Source: Algoriphagus sp. Y33 (GTDB taxonomy: Bacteria > Bacteroidota > Bacteroidia > Cytophagales > Cyclobacteriaceae). Taken from it: a stretch of 64,000 nt of DNA. Numbering within the stretch: position 1 is the stretch's first letter; every line of letters starts with the position of its first letter. Below, piece by piece: positions 34,790 to 44,534 of this stretch. The translations under genes were made by a program, and so were the position numbers. Location: assembly GCF_014838715.1 (NCBI RefSeq), contig NZ_CP061947.1, positions 3,286,001 to 3,350,000 of the forward strand, in the 5' to 3' direction. Below the pieces are notes generated by a model that was not told the origin of the DNA, made no database searches, and worked only from the letters and a program-made list of their open reading frames with translations.

Positions 34790-37213
34790 ATGAGACTTAT
34801 GCTAAAATATCTCATTGGTTCCATTCTGTTTCTTCTTTGCATGGGCGAGAACAGCAGTTTGGCAAAAGCAGATCAGACACCAGCTGACACTGCCACTTAT
34901 ACTTTATCTATAAAAAAAGATATGGTAACCAAAGCTGGAAAACCTGTGCCCGCTATGACTGTTAATGGTGGAATTCCAGGCCCTACACTGACTTTTCATG
35001 AAGGTGGATATGCTGTCATCTATGTCAAAAATGAAATGGATGTGGAAACTTCCGTGCACTGGCATGGAATATTATTGCCAAATTTCTTTGATGGAGTCCC
35101 CTATCTGACCACACCTCCGATACTGCCTGGAGAAACCCAAAAATATGAGTTCCCTCTGAAGCAGGCTGGAACCTATTGGTACCATTCGCATACAATGCTT
35201 CAGGAGCAAAGTGGTGTTTACGGCTCTATAGTTATTGAGCCGAAGGAAAAAACACTGGAATATGATACAGATTTGGTCATTCTCCTGTCTGATTGGACTA
35301 ATCAGAAAGCCATGAATGTAATGCGAAACCTAAAGCGAGGAAATGAATGGTATAACATCAAAAAAGGCACTGCAACACCTCTAAATCAAGTGATAGCAAG
35401 AGGAGGCTTCGGTGCTCAGATGAATTTTTGGAAACAACGAATGGAAGGTGCTGACATTGCAGACATTTACTACAATGCTTTCCTTACAAATGGCCAGTCT
35501 ACCTCAGAGTACCCCGATTTGAAACCTGGGGAGAAAGTGCGTGTACGGTTTATCAACGGATCTGCATCATCACAGTTTTGGTTGACTTTCGGAGGAGCGG
35601 ATCCCCTGCTTGTGTCTGCTGACGGTCTGGACGTGGAGCCAATAGTCCACAATAAGACTTTTATCGCCATCGCCGAGACCTACGACTTCATTGTCACTAT
35701 TCCAGATTCTGGAAAGATAGAAATCAGAGCAACTGCACAAGACGGCTCAGGGCAAACGTCTGCTTTCTTAGGAAATGGAAATATCCTCAGTGCTCCAGAT
35801 GTCCCCCGCCCCGACAAAATAGGAATGATGATGAAAATGGCAAAGATGGACATGAAAATGGGAGCCCCAGCCATGAAGTTTAAACCTTCCGAAGAGAATC
35901 CAATAGAAATGATGGATAAGTGGGGAATGCAAATGGATGATAAGTTGAACATGGACGACATGAATCCTAATGAAATGAATAAGGATCACTCGAAGATGGA
36001 GAAGACTGAAATGACAATGGATCATTCCAAGATGAATATGGAGGAGAAAAGCTCAAGTGATTCTTCTAAAAAAGTTACTATGCAAGGCATGGATCATTCC
36101 AAAATGGACCACAATCAACCAATGGCTAAACCTATGGAAACGGATGGTAAAATGGACATGGGTGCGTCTATGGACAAAATGCCTGGTATGGATATGTTCG
36201 CCGAATACAATTACGACTACCTAAAATCACCCGAAAAAACCAGCTTCCCAGCCAATGAAGCTGTAAATGAAGTTCTGCTGAATCTTACAGGAAATATGTG
36301 GCGCTACATCTGGAGCATGAATGGAGTACCACTAGCTGAAGCTGATAAGATAAAAATCGAAGGCGGAAAAGTGACCCGAATTACCTTGAACAACCTCACG
36401 ATGATGCATCACCCGATGCACCTTCATGGCCATTTCTTCAGAGTAATCAACGATAAAGGCGAATATTCACCTCTCAAGCATACGGTGAATGTGCCTCCAA
36501 TGCAAAAGATCACTATTGAATTTGAAGGTAGCGAAGAGGGAGATTGGTTTTTCCACTGTCATGTGCTTTATCATATGATGGGTGGAATGGCCAGGATATT
36601 CTCTTACGAAAACCCACGAGATCCAAGATTAAAAGGCTTTCCGCTAAAAAAACTTATTAAAGAAAGTGATGAATATTTTAACTGGGGAACTGCGAATGTA
36701 GCCTCTCAAATGGTAGGTCTAAACCTAATGTCTTCAAATATTCGCAATCAGTTCAACCTGAATATGGAATATGGATATAACCAGAATTTTGAAGCAGAGG
36801 TAAGCTACGAACGATATCTCTATGATTATTTCAGAGTATTCGCTGGAGTGAACCTGGAAAATGAGGTGGCCGAAAGTCTTGATGAGATCAATGCTACGGC
36901 AGTGGTCGGGATTCGATTCCTCACACCTTACTTATTCAATCTCGATGTAAGGCTTGATAGCAAACTCAGACCAGAATTCAGAATCAACAGAGAAATCATG
37001 ATTTTCCCACGAACTACCATTTTCGCTAATTATGAATATCAAATGGATTTTGGATGGACAAATACCCTTCCCGAATCAGGCGAAAACTCCAACTACAAAG
37101 GGGAGACTACCTGGTCAGCGGGTGCTAGTTATATTTTCTCCAGAAACTTCTCTGTCATGGGAAGTTACGACAATCGTTTTGGCGCCGGTGGTGGATTGAC
37201 AGTTAGATTTTAA
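34790..37213 (+). CDS. multicopper oxidase with Met/His-rich insert and fused CopB-like tail
   Basis: An 807-aa periplasmic or outer-membrane-linked copper oxidase (CopA/PcoA type) that oxidises Cu(I). Signal peptide is about 1-26. Copper sites are all present: HWHG (90-93), YHSHT (131-135), HPMHLHGH (541-548) and HCHVLYHMM (589-597). Residues 345-470 are rich in Met, His and Asp (MDHSK repeats), a copper-binding loop. After about residue 650 an extra 155-residue part follows that is rich in beta strands and ends GGLTVRF, like a CopB/outer-membrane barrel. In most bacteria copA and copB are separate; here they are one reading frame. Confidence 0.88.
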   Translation: MRLMLKYLIGSILFLLCMGENSSLAKADQTPADTATYTLSIKKDMVTKAGKPVPAMTVNGGIPGPTLTFHEGGYAVIYVKNEMDVETSVHWHGILLPNFFDGVPYLTTPPILPGETQKYEFPLKQAGTYWYHSHTMLQEQSGVYGSIVIEPKEKTLEYDTDLVILLSDWTNQKAMNVMRNLKRGNEWYNIKKGTATPLNQVIARGGFGAQMNFWKQRMEGADIADIYYNAFLTNGQSTSEYPDLKPGEKVRVRFINGSASSQFWLTFGGADPLLVSADGLDVEPIVHNKTFIAIAETYDFIVTIPDSGKIEIRATAQDGSGQTSAFLGNGNILSAPDVPRPDKIGMMMKMAKMDMKMGAPAMKFKPSEENPIEMMDKWGMQMDDKLNMDDMNPNEMNKDHSKMEKTEMTMDHSKMNMEEKSSSDSSKKVTMQGMDHSKMDHNQPMAKPMETDGKMDMGASMDKMPGMDMFAEYNYDYLKSPEKTSFPANEAVNEVLLNLTGNMWRYIWSMNGVPLAEADKIKIEGGKVTRITLNNLTMMHHPMHLHGHFFRVINDKGEYSPLKHTVNVPPMQKITIEFEGSEEGDWFFHCHVLYHMMGGMARIFSYENPRDPRLKGFPLKKLIKESDEYFNWGTANVASQMVGLNLMSSNIRNQFNLNMEYGYNQNFEAEVSYERYLYDYFRVFAGVNLENEVAESLDEINATAVVGIRFLTPYLFNLDVRLDSKLRPEFRINREIMIFPRTTIFANYEYQMDFGWTNTLPESGENSNYKGETTWSAGASYIFSRNFSVMGSYDNRFGAGGGLTVRF

Positions 37214-37246
37214 AATCTTTTAGACAGCTATTTAAACAAAGATAAA

Positions 37247-39277
37247 ATGGAACATTCAGACCATAAACGTAAGGAACATGAATCCCATCAAAAGGGAAAG
37301 CATGGAATGAAAGGTCATGACCATAGCATGCATCATATGCATATGATCCAAGATTTCAAAAAGCGATTCTGGATTTCTCTGGTGATCACCTTGCCAATAG
37401 TAGTCTTGGCACCAATGATCCAAGGGCTTTTGGGCTATGAATTCAGATTTGAAGGAGACCGATACTTGCAATTCGCCCTTTCCTCGGTGGTCTTCTTTTA
37501 TGGAGGCTGGCCATTCTTAAAGGGCATGGTAGAGGAACTGAAAAAGAAAAAACCAGGCATGATGACATTGATTGCACTGGCGATTTCAGTAGCCTATTTC
37601 TATAGCTCAGCTGTAGTCTTTGGCCTTTCTGGAAAAATATTCTTTTGGGAATTGGTTAGTTTGATTGATATCATGCTGCTAGGACATTGGATAGAAATGA
37701 AATCAGTGATGGGAGCTTCTAATGCTCTTCAGGAACTGGCTAAAATGATGCCTTCAGAAGCTAGGAGAATAAAGGAAAATGGTGAATCCGAAGATGTTCC
37801 TATTGCAGAGCTAAAATCTGGAGACACAATTTTAGTGAGACCAGGTGAAAAAATTCCAGCTGATGGTGAAATCCTGGAAGGGAGCAGTCATGTAAATGAA
37901 TCCATGCTTACAGGTGAGTCCAAACCAGTGGCAAAACAGAAAGACGATGAAGTGATCGGTGGATCAGTGAATGATAATGGTGCCCTAAAAATCAAAGTGA
38001 AGCACACTGGAGAAGAGTCGTACTTGTCCAAAGTAATAGGATTAGTTACAGAGGCACAAAAAACGAAGTCCAATACTCAAAATTTGGCTGACAAAGCTGC
38101 AGGCTGGTTGTTCTACATCGCTTTGGCAGCAGGAATTATCACCTTGGTAGTATGGCTAAGCCTTGGCAAAGAATTCAATTACGCCCTGGAGAGAATGGTC
38201 ACGGTCATGATAATATCCTGTCCCCATGCATTAGGTCTGGCAGTGCCATTGGTTGTTGCTATTTCCACTTCCGTTTCTGCTAAGCACGGCTTGTTGATTC
38301 GCAACAGGACTGCATTCGAAAATTCAAGGAACCTGACCACCATCATTTTTGACAAGACAGGAACCTTGACCAAAGGTGAATTCGGAGTGACTCGATTCAA
38401 AAGTGTAGCAGAGGGAATGGATGATAAAGAGTTACTCGCCATTGCAGCAGCACTTGAAAATAGTTCTGAACATCCAATTGCAGCTGGAATTGTAAGAAAA
38501 TCAAAGGAGCTAGAATTAAAACTAGGCAAGCCAGAAAACTTCCAAAACATCACTGGAATGGGCATAAAAGCCAATCTTGACGGGAAAGAGATTAGTATTT
38601 TAAGCCCGGGCGGGTTAAAACAAAAAGAAATAGAACAACCTGAAGGTGCTTTCAAAACAGAAGATGAAACAGTAGTCTTTGTACTTTCGGATGAAAAGCT
38701 TATTGGTTACATCGCATTAGCGGATGAAATCCGTGATGAGTCTCAAGAAGCTATCAATACACTTAAAAAGCACGGAATTAAGATCTTAATGGCTACCGGC
38801 GACAATGAAATAGTTGCCAAAGCAGTAAGTGAGACACTCGGGCTGGACGGCTATTATTCAGAAGTATTGCCGGAAGACAAGCAAAAGATCATCAAAGACC
38901 TACAAGCTAAAGGTGAATTCGTGGCTATGACCGGAGATGGTGTCAACGATGCCCCAGCTTTAGCTCAGGCAGATGTAGGAATCGCTGTTGGATCAGGTAC
39001 TGACGTTGCTGCTGAAACTGCCGATATCATTTTGGTCAATAGCAACCCAATAGACATCGCCAACCTGATCCTATTCGGAACTGCTACTTACAAAAAAATG
39101 ATGCAGAATATCTGGTGGGCAGCAGGATATAATATCGTAGCCGTTCCCTTGGCTGCAGGAGTATTGGCTGGCGCCGGAATTATTCTAAGCCCAGCAATTG
39201 GTGCAGCTCTGATGAGTTTAAGTACAGTCATCGTGGCCTTCAACGCACAATTATTAAAACGGCAGATCAAATCTTAA
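37247..39277 (+). CDS. copB: CPH-type copper-translocating P-type ATPase (CopB class)
   Basis: A 676-aa P1B-3-type ATPase. The cytoplasmic N-terminus is rich in His and Met and has no HMA domain. Eight transmembrane helices are expected; the sixth carries ISCPHALG (CPH instead of CPC), which marks Cu(II)/Ag(I) exporters. The phosphorylation motif DKTGTLTKG, a TGES loop and the hinge [11 protein letters not shown] are intact. It moves copper out of the cytoplasm. It starts 33 bp after the oxidase gene and belongs to the copper operon. Confidence 0.9.
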   Translation: MEHSDHKRKEHESHQKGKHGMKGHDHSMHHMHMIQDFKKRFWISLVITLPIVVLAPMIQGLLGYEFRFEGDRYLQFALSSVVFFYGGWPFLKGMVEELKKKKPGMMTLIALAISVAYFYSSAVVFGLSGKIFFWELVSLIDIMLLGHWIEMKSVMGASNALQELAKMMPSEARRIKENGESEDVPIAELKSGDTILVRPGEKIPADGEILEGSSHVNESMLTGESKPVAKQKDDEVIGGSVNDNGALKIKVKHTGEESYLSKVIGLVTEAQKTKSNTQNLADKAAGWLFYIALAAGIITLVVWLSLGKEFNYALERMVTVMIISCPHALGLAVPLVVAISTSVSAKHGLLIRNRTAFENSRNLTTIIFDKTGTLTKGEFGVTRFKSVAEGMDDKELLAIAAALENSSEHPIAAGIVRKSKELELKLGKPENFQNITGMGIKANLDGKEISILSPGGLKQKEIEQPEGAFKTEDETVVFVLSDEKLIGYIALADEIRDESQEAINTLKKHGIKILMATGDNEIVAKAVSETLGLDGYYSEVLPEDKQKIIKDLQAKGEFVAMTGDGVNDAPALAQADVGIAVGSGTDVAAETADIILVNSNPIDIANLILFGTATYKKMMQNIWWAAGYNIVAVPLAAGVLAGAGIILSPAIGAALMSLSTVIVAFNAQLLKRQIKS

Positions 39278-39421
39278 CTGACATTATCTAAAAAAGAAAT
39301 ACATAAACCACCCATTGGCACATAAGATTTCTGGCTGCTAGGCGCTTAGATAAGAAACTTAAAGCATAGGTAAACATCAATAAATAAAACTAAGTATCCG
39401 TAAAATTCAAAATGAAGTAAA

Positions 39422-40024
39422 ATGAAAACTCAAAAAACAATTCTATCGCTGGCATTAATTGCTGGACTTTCTTTTTCACTAATTGCATGTGGAGAAAAGA
39501 AACAAGAGGATCATACCATGGGATCAGAAGACCATAATGCAATGTCTGAATCTATGGACAACATGGATAAAGGAATGGACATGAGTGGACCGGCCACTAA
39601 GACTGATCTAATAGATGAGTACTTGGAAATCAAAACAGCTCTTGGAAACAACAGTAAGGAAGAAGCTGCAAAAGCAGCAACTAAACTGGCTGAGAATGCA
39701 AAAACCATTTCATTCGATCAGTTAACCGATGAAAAGAAATCCGAAGTAAGTAGCATATTGGAAGTTATCCAAGAACACAGCGAGCACATCGCCAAAAGTG
39801 AAATGGATCATCAGATTGAGCATTTTGAGGCAATGGGAAAAGACTTCACAGATCTATTGGCAATTGTAGGCTCGGACAGAAAGCTATATCAGCAGCAGTG
39901 TCCAATGTATAACAAGAATGAAGGTGGCATATGGCTGAGTGATTCAGAAGAAATAAAGAATCCCCTGTTTGCTGGTAAAATGAAAACCTGTGGAGCTGTA
40001 AAGCAAGTGATAGAAATCGGATGA
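39422..40024 (+). CDS. DUF3347 lipoprotein
   Basis: A 200-aa lipoprotein with lipobox SLIAC near residue 23 and a Met/His/Asp-rich spacer (about 30-58). The DUF3347 domain follows (about 62-198), with the closing signature QQCPMYNKNEGGIWLS and NPLFAGKMKTCG. The two Cys could bind copper. The same domain is fused to the CusB adaptor 700 bp further, which suggests a shared job in presenting copper to the pump. It overlaps the next gene by 4 bp. Confidence 0.82.
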   Translation: MKTQKTILSLALIAGLSFSLIACGEKKQEDHTMGSEDHNAMSESMDNMDKGMDMSGPATKTDLIDEYLEIKTALGNNSKEEAAKAATKLAENAKTISFDQLTDEKKSEVSSILEVIQEHSEHIAKSEMDHQIEHFEAMGKDFTDLLAIVGSDRKLYQQQCPMYNKNEGGIWLSDSEEIKNPLFAGKMKTCGAVKQVIEIG

Positions 40025-40467
40025 AAAAAGTAGTCGGGGTTTTTACAACCTTACTCCTTATTGTCTTGGTGGGAATTCAATTCATTCCCACCAATCAAAA
40101 TCCTTACCTGCCTAAAGATTCCAATGATTTCATAATTCTTAATAATCCACCTGTGAATATTGGAAAGATGCTTAAAACTTCATGCTACAACTGCCATAGT
40201 GATCAGATCAACTACCCATGGTATAGCAAACTTCAGCCTGCTGCTTGGTTACTTGAAAAACATATCCGGGAGGGTAAGGAAGAATTAAATCTTTCTCAAT
40301 ATGGATCACTATCCGAGAGAATGGAAAAAATGAAATTAGAGAGTATGATTAAACAAATTGAGCAAAAAAAAATGCCTATTTCCTCATACACTCTCATACA
40401 TCGGGATGCAATATTATCTGACTCAGACCGAAAGGAACTCGTTGCTTACCTGCAAAACTTACAGTGA
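40021..40467 (+). CDS. haem-binding domain protein (cytochrome-like)
   Basis: A 148-aa protein with one N-terminal membrane segment (about 5-22) and a haem_bd domain with the CxxCH motif CYNCH (about 58-62) and YPWYSKLQP. The family is thought to be periplasmic c-type haem protein anchored in the membrane. It may link copper oxidation to electron flow, an inference from context. ATGA overlap with the upstream DUF3347 gene. Confidence 0.8.
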   Translation: MKKVVGVFTTLLLIVLVGIQFIPTNQNPYLPKDSNDFIILNNPPVNIGKMLKTSCYNCHSDQINYPWYSKLQPAAWLLEKHIREGKEELNLSQYGSLSERMEKMKLESMIKQIEQKKMPISSYTLIHRDAILSDSDRKELVAYLQNLQ

Positions 40468-40555
40468 ATGGAATTTAACAAATTCATGATTTTAGTTTAA
40501 AAATTGAATTTGACATAGTAAACATTAGGATTAAAAATTCTAAGTAATACACAAA

Positions 40556-42343
40556 ATGAAAAATATATTCAATAACAAATTTGTCCTGATTGCTGTCACT
40601 TTGCTGATCGGACTGACCATAGGTTGGCTACTTAAGCCTGCTCCTTCTCCAAAACTAGAAGCCGATGAACATGAGCATGTCGAGTCGATCGCTGGAATCC
40701 CTATTACCTACACTTGCTCCATGCACCCTCAAATCCGACAGAATGAGCCAGGTGATTGTCCAATCTGCGGAATGGACCTAATCCCATTGGAGAATGATAA
40801 TGCTGATGCTGATCCTATGGCTGTAACCATGTCTCCTACTGCAATGCAACTTGCAGGGGTACAATCAATCCTAGTTGGTAATGCTGATGCTGGAAAGTCA
40901 ATTCGTCTGAACGGAAAAATTCAAGCTGATGAACGTCAGAATTATACACAATCAGCGCATATACCGGGAAGGATTGAAGAATTGTCCGTAAACTTCACGG
41001 GTGAATATGTAAAAAAAGGCCAGGTATTAGGCCAAATTTATTCACCGGAATTGGCTACCGCCCAAGAAGAACTTTTTCAGGCACAGAAGATCAAGGATTC
41101 CCAACCTGCGCTTTTCAATGCAGCCAAAGAAAAACTTAAAAATTGGAAACTGACTGATTCCCAGATAGCACAAATTCTTGCTACAGGAAAAGTAACCGAG
41201 CAACTACCAATTTTAGCGAATGTATCAGGATATGTCACTGATAAAATGGTGAATCTGGGCGACTATGTGAGCAAAGGGGAACCTATATATCAAATTGCTG
41301 ATCTCAGCAAAGTCTGGGTATTATTTGACGTCTATGAATCAGAATTGCAATGGGTGAAAAAAGGTGATCAAATCGAATTTACTGTTCAGTCCCTTCCTGG
41401 TGAGACTTTCACCGGAAAACTCAGCTACATCGACCCGATGATCAACCCTCAGACAAGAGTAGCAAAAGCAAGGCTGGAAGTGAGTAATTCTAACCTGAAA
41501 TTCAAGCCTGAAATGTTTGTATCCGGGAAAGTGGAAAGTAACGGTAAGTCTATAGATAACAGCATCATAGTTCCAAAAACGGCTGTGATGTGGACAGGAA
41601 CGAGATCTGTGGTTTATGTGAAGAATGTTTCAGATCAAGCAGTAAGTTTTAAGCTTCGGGAAGTAACTCTTGGCGCATCTTTGGGCTCAGAATATGTCAT
41701 TACTTCAGGTTTAGAATCAGGAGAAGAAATCGCAGTAAATGGCACATTCAGCATTGATGCTGCCGCTCAACTTGCGGGGAAACCGAGTATGATGTCTCCT
41801 GATGGAGGAGCTGCAATGACTGGACACAATCATGGTGGAATGCCTGGAATGAAAATGGAAACTACTAATCACTCATCGCCAAGAGCGGTAGTGTTAACGC
41901 CCCAAGCTAAAGATGAGCTGAAGCTGATTTTTGACAGCTATTTCGAATTAAAAAATGCTTTGACCAAAGATGATCTGTCCATTGCCAAAGCTAGCGCTGC
42001 TACAATGCTTGCTTCAGTGGAAAAAGTAAATATGTCCGAGTTCAAAGGAGATGCCCATGTGGAATGGATGAAATACGAAAAAAACATTAAAGTCGATTTG
42101 GTTAGAATTAAGAGTGCCAAATCTCTGGAAGAGATCCGAAATTCATTTCTTTCTATCTCAGACGAAATGGTTGATTTGGCCGAAAATTTCACGCCTTTGG
42201 CTTCCAAAATTTATGTGCAGCATTGTCCAATGGCAGATTCCAACAAAGGTGCTGATTGGCTGAGTCTGGAGGAAAAAGTTATGAACCCATACTTTGGAAA
42301 AGCTATGCTCTCCTGTGGAGAAGTCACCAAAACAATTCAATAA
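40556..42343 (+). CDS. cusB: CusB-type periplasmic adaptor with metal-binding head and DUF3347 tail
   Basis: A 595-aa RND adaptor. A membrane anchor (about 7-25) is followed by a heavy-metal-binding motif TCSMHPQIRQNEPGDCPICG (start about residue 53), then lipoyl/coiled-coil/beta-barrel parts (about 110-400) and a C-terminal DUF3347 domain (about 440-590). It should link CusA and the TolC channel and hand over Cu/Ag. In this operon it is separated from cusA by five genes, unlike the classic cusCFBA order. Confidence 0.88.
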   Translation: MKNIFNNKFVLIAVTLLIGLTIGWLLKPAPSPKLEADEHEHVESIAGIPITYTCSMHPQIRQNEPGDCPICGMDLIPLENDNADADPMAVTMSPTAMQLAGVQSILVGNADAGKSIRLNGKIQADERQNYTQSAHIPGRIEELSVNFTGEYVKKGQVLGQIYSPELATAQEELFQAQKIKDSQPALFNAAKEKLKNWKLTDSQIAQILATGKVTEQLPILANVSGYVTDKMVNLGDYVSKGEPIYQIADLSKVWVLFDVYESELQWVKKGDQIEFTVQSLPGETFTGKLSYIDPMINPQTRVAKARLEVSNSNLKFKPEMFVSGKVESNGKSIDNSIIVPKTAVMWTGTRSVVYVKNVSDQAVSFKLREVTLGASLGSEYVITSGLESGEEIAVNGTFSIDAAAQLAGKPSMMSPDGGAAMTGHNHGGMPGMKMETTNHSSPRAVVLTPQAKDELKLIFDSYFELKNALTKDDLSIAKASAATMLASVEKVNMSEFKGDAHVEWMKYEKNIKVDLVRIKSAKSLEEIRNSFLSISDEMVDLAENFTPLASKIYVQHCPMADSNKGADWLSLEEKVMNPYFGKAMLSCGEVTKTIQ

Positions 42344-42360
42344 TAAAACCGCCCAACTAC

Positions 42361-42960
42361 ATGAAAATCAAACTAATATTACTAGCCTTATTTGCGACTG
42401 CAGCCTGCAATCCAAAAAATAAAGAAAACCATGAAATGGATCACATGGAACATCAAATGGAATCAGAATCTCATGAAATTCATGAGGCGAAGCCCGCGGA
42501 AGTACCCAAAAGCCCCCGAACTTCAGCTATGGCCATGACAGGTGGTAATCATATTTATATTGATTACAGTGCTCCAAGTGTAAGAGGGAGACAGATTTTT
42601 GGCGGGCTTGTGGCTTATAATGAAGTCTGGGTGACAGGTGCCCACAAAGCTACCAATATCAAATTTGACAAAGATGTGATCATAAACGGCGAAACGATAA
42701 AGGCTGGCCAATATGGGTTTTTTACCATCCCAGGAAAAGAGGAATGGACAATATTACTGAATCAGGATTGGGACATGCATTTGGCAGATGACTATAATGC
42801 TTCCAATGATCTGATCAGGATCAATGTAAAACCGGAAAAATTAAATGAAACTGTGGAAGCGCTGACTTTCGAAGTCAAAGAAAAAGATGCCAAAACAACT
42901 ACAGTCGCAATTTCATGGGACAAGACTAAGGTCTCGTTTGAAGCAGTGAACGCTGAATAA
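42361..42960 (+). CDS. DUF2911 lipoprotein
   Basis: A 199-aa lipoprotein (lipobox TAAC at about residue 16). A His/Met/Glu-rich linker (about 20-45) is followed by the DUF2911 domain, with YSAPSVRGRQIFGGLV, WVTGAHKAT and GQYGFFTIPG. Function is unknown; copper binding is suggested by the His-rich linker and context. The start at 42361 is chosen because upstream codons overlap the cusB gene and lack a signal peptide. The next gene starts on its stop codon (TAATG). Confidence 0.8.
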   Translation: MKIKLILLALFATAACNPKNKENHEMDHMEHQMESESHEIHEAKPAEVPKSPRTSAMAMTGGNHIYIDYSAPSVRGRQIFGGLVAYNEVWVTGAHKATNIKFDKDVIINGETIKAGQYGFFTIPGKEEWTILLNQDWDMHLADDYNASNDLIRINVKPEKLNETVEALTFEVKEKDAKTTTVAISWDKTKVSFEAVNAE

Positions 42961-43655
42961 TGAGAAAAAACAATCAATATTATGCACGGAGAATCCATAG
43001 ATTTCTAGGTGTATTTATAGGAATCCAATTTATCTTTTGGACTATTTCCGGGCTATACTTCAGTTGGACAGATATCGATGAAATACATGGAGATCATTTT
43101 CGTAATGATCATATGATGCATGAAAATGCTAGCGAACTAATCGACATCAATCAGCTCGATTCCACCCTAAAGATCTCAACCCTAGAACTTAGATTTGTAA
43201 ATCATGAACCCTACTATTGGGTGAATGAAAGCAAGCTATTTGATGCCAAATCAGGAAAGCTTCATTCAGAGATTTCTGAGGCTGAAGCACGAGAAATCGC
43301 TCAAATTTATATCAAAGAAAATCTCCAAATCAGGGAAGTTAATTACCTGACTGATGCTGGGGCTCATCACGAATACCGAGGTACATCGCTTCCTGCATGG
43401 GCAATACATTTCGATACCTCTGAAAATCTGGTAGCATATGTAGATGCTAAGAGTGGCCAGTTTACCAAAGTCAGGCACCGAGCTTGGCGTTGGTTTGACT
43501 TTCTTTGGATGTTCCACACTATGGACTATGCGGGGAGAGACAACTTCAACAACCTCCTCTTAAGGATATTTTCTCTTGCTGGGTTAGCGGCTGTAGGGTC
43601 AGGTTTCACTTTATTCATCATGACTCTTAAGAAAAAAAGGCAATCTAAAAAATAG
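42960..43655 (+). CDS. PepSY-domain membrane protein
   Basis: A 231-aa protein with a TM helix near residues 14-36, a periplasmic PepSY-like part (about 60-170, with His-rich HGDHFRNDHMMHE) and a second TM helix (about 195-225). PepSY membrane proteins near copper and iron genes often act as reductases or inhibitors; no redox motif is clear here. It is the last gene of the copper operon and converges on the zinc operon with a 43-bp gap. Confidence 0.75.
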   Translation: MRKNNQYYARRIHRFLGVFIGIQFIFWTISGLYFSWTDIDEIHGDHFRNDHMMHENASELIDINQLDSTLKISTLELRFVNHEPYYWVNESKLFDAKSGKLHSEISEAEAREIAQIYIKENLQIREVNYLTDAGAHHEYRGTSLPAWAIHFDTSENLVAYVDAKSGQFTKVRHRAWRWFDFLWMFHTMDYAGRDNFNNLLLRIFSLAGLAAVGSGFTLFIMTLKKKRQSKK

Positions 43656-43698
43656 AATTCTCCATGTTGAGTAAAGTTTATTAAAATTATATAACTCC

Positions 43699-44493
43699 CT
43701 ATTTGCTCAATTTCAAAATTCTGAATGCACCCTGGACCACCAAAACAAAAACTACTCCTCCAATGATCAAATCTGGAAGACTGGAATTCAACCAGTTGAC
43801 CAAAAGAGCAGCTACTATAACGCCTAAGTTTATGATTACATCATTGGAGGTGAAAATCATACTTGCCTTCATGTGAGCATCTTCTTTACTTTTTGACCTT
43901 TGTAAAAGGTAAAGACAAAGAGCATTAGCGAGTAGTGCAAAAATTGAAACTATAAGCATCGTTGAAAAGTTGGGGACTTCTTCCATCCCGAAAAACCTAC
44001 TTAACACTTCTGAAAAACCTATTAGAGCAAGTACAATTTGAAAATACCCCGCAAGTTTTGAAATTCGTTTTTTCTTCCGAATAGTCCCTCCCACCGCAAA
44101 TATACTAATGCCATACACTAAGCTATCTGCAAGCATATCTAAACTGTCCGCAACCAACCCCATGGATTTGGAAAATATTCCTGTAGCCATTTCGATAAGA
44201 AAAAAAACGAAGTTGATTGCAAGTACATACCAGAGGAGCCTTTTCTGGTTGGAATCCTCAAGGAAATCAGTCTGGTTAGTAAGTTCTGTGGATAGTTTCC
44301 TACTTCCCAAATTCAATTCATAAATTGACTTTTCAATCTGTTCTATTTCCCCCATATGAAAGACAATCAATCTTCTGTTGGGTATATCAAACTCCAGGTT
44401 TTTAACAGAAGTAATTCCATCCAACTTTATCCGAATCAGATTTTCCTCGGAAGGACAATCCATCTGTTTTATTTCAAATAGTGACTTCTCCAT
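43699..44493 (-). CDS. cation diffusion facilitator (CDF) with HMA-like N-terminus
   Basis: A 264-aa membrane transporter. The first 80 residues resemble an HMA-like fold with only one Cys (QMDCPSEE). Then come four to six TM helices with the transport-site pattern DSLDMLADSL and a later NDVIINLGV. It probably moves Zn or Co into the periplasm by proton exchange. No C-terminal cytoplasmic domain is present, so it is shorter than CzcD. Last gene of the zinc operon. Confidence 0.8.
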   Translation of the reverse strand: MEKSLFEIKQMDCPSEENLIRIKLDGITSVKNLEFDIPNRRLIVFHMGEIEQIEKSIYELNLGSRKLSTELTNQTDFLEDSNQKRLLWYVLAINFVFFLIEMATGIFSKSMGLVADSLDMLADSLVYGISIFAVGGTIRKKKRISKLAGYFQIVLALIGFSEVLSRFFGMEEVPNFSTMLIVSIFALLANALCLYLLQRSKSKEDAHMKASMIFTSNDVIINLGVIVAALLVNWLNSSLPDLIIGGVVFVLVVQGAFRILKLSK

Positions 44494-44534
44494 TTAGTAA
44501 AATAATTAAACTGCTGCTCATTCATTCAATATTA

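Noticed and set aside
42256..42360. Upstream extension of the DUF2911 gene
   Set aside because: It overlaps cusB and pushes the lipoprotein signal inside the protein.
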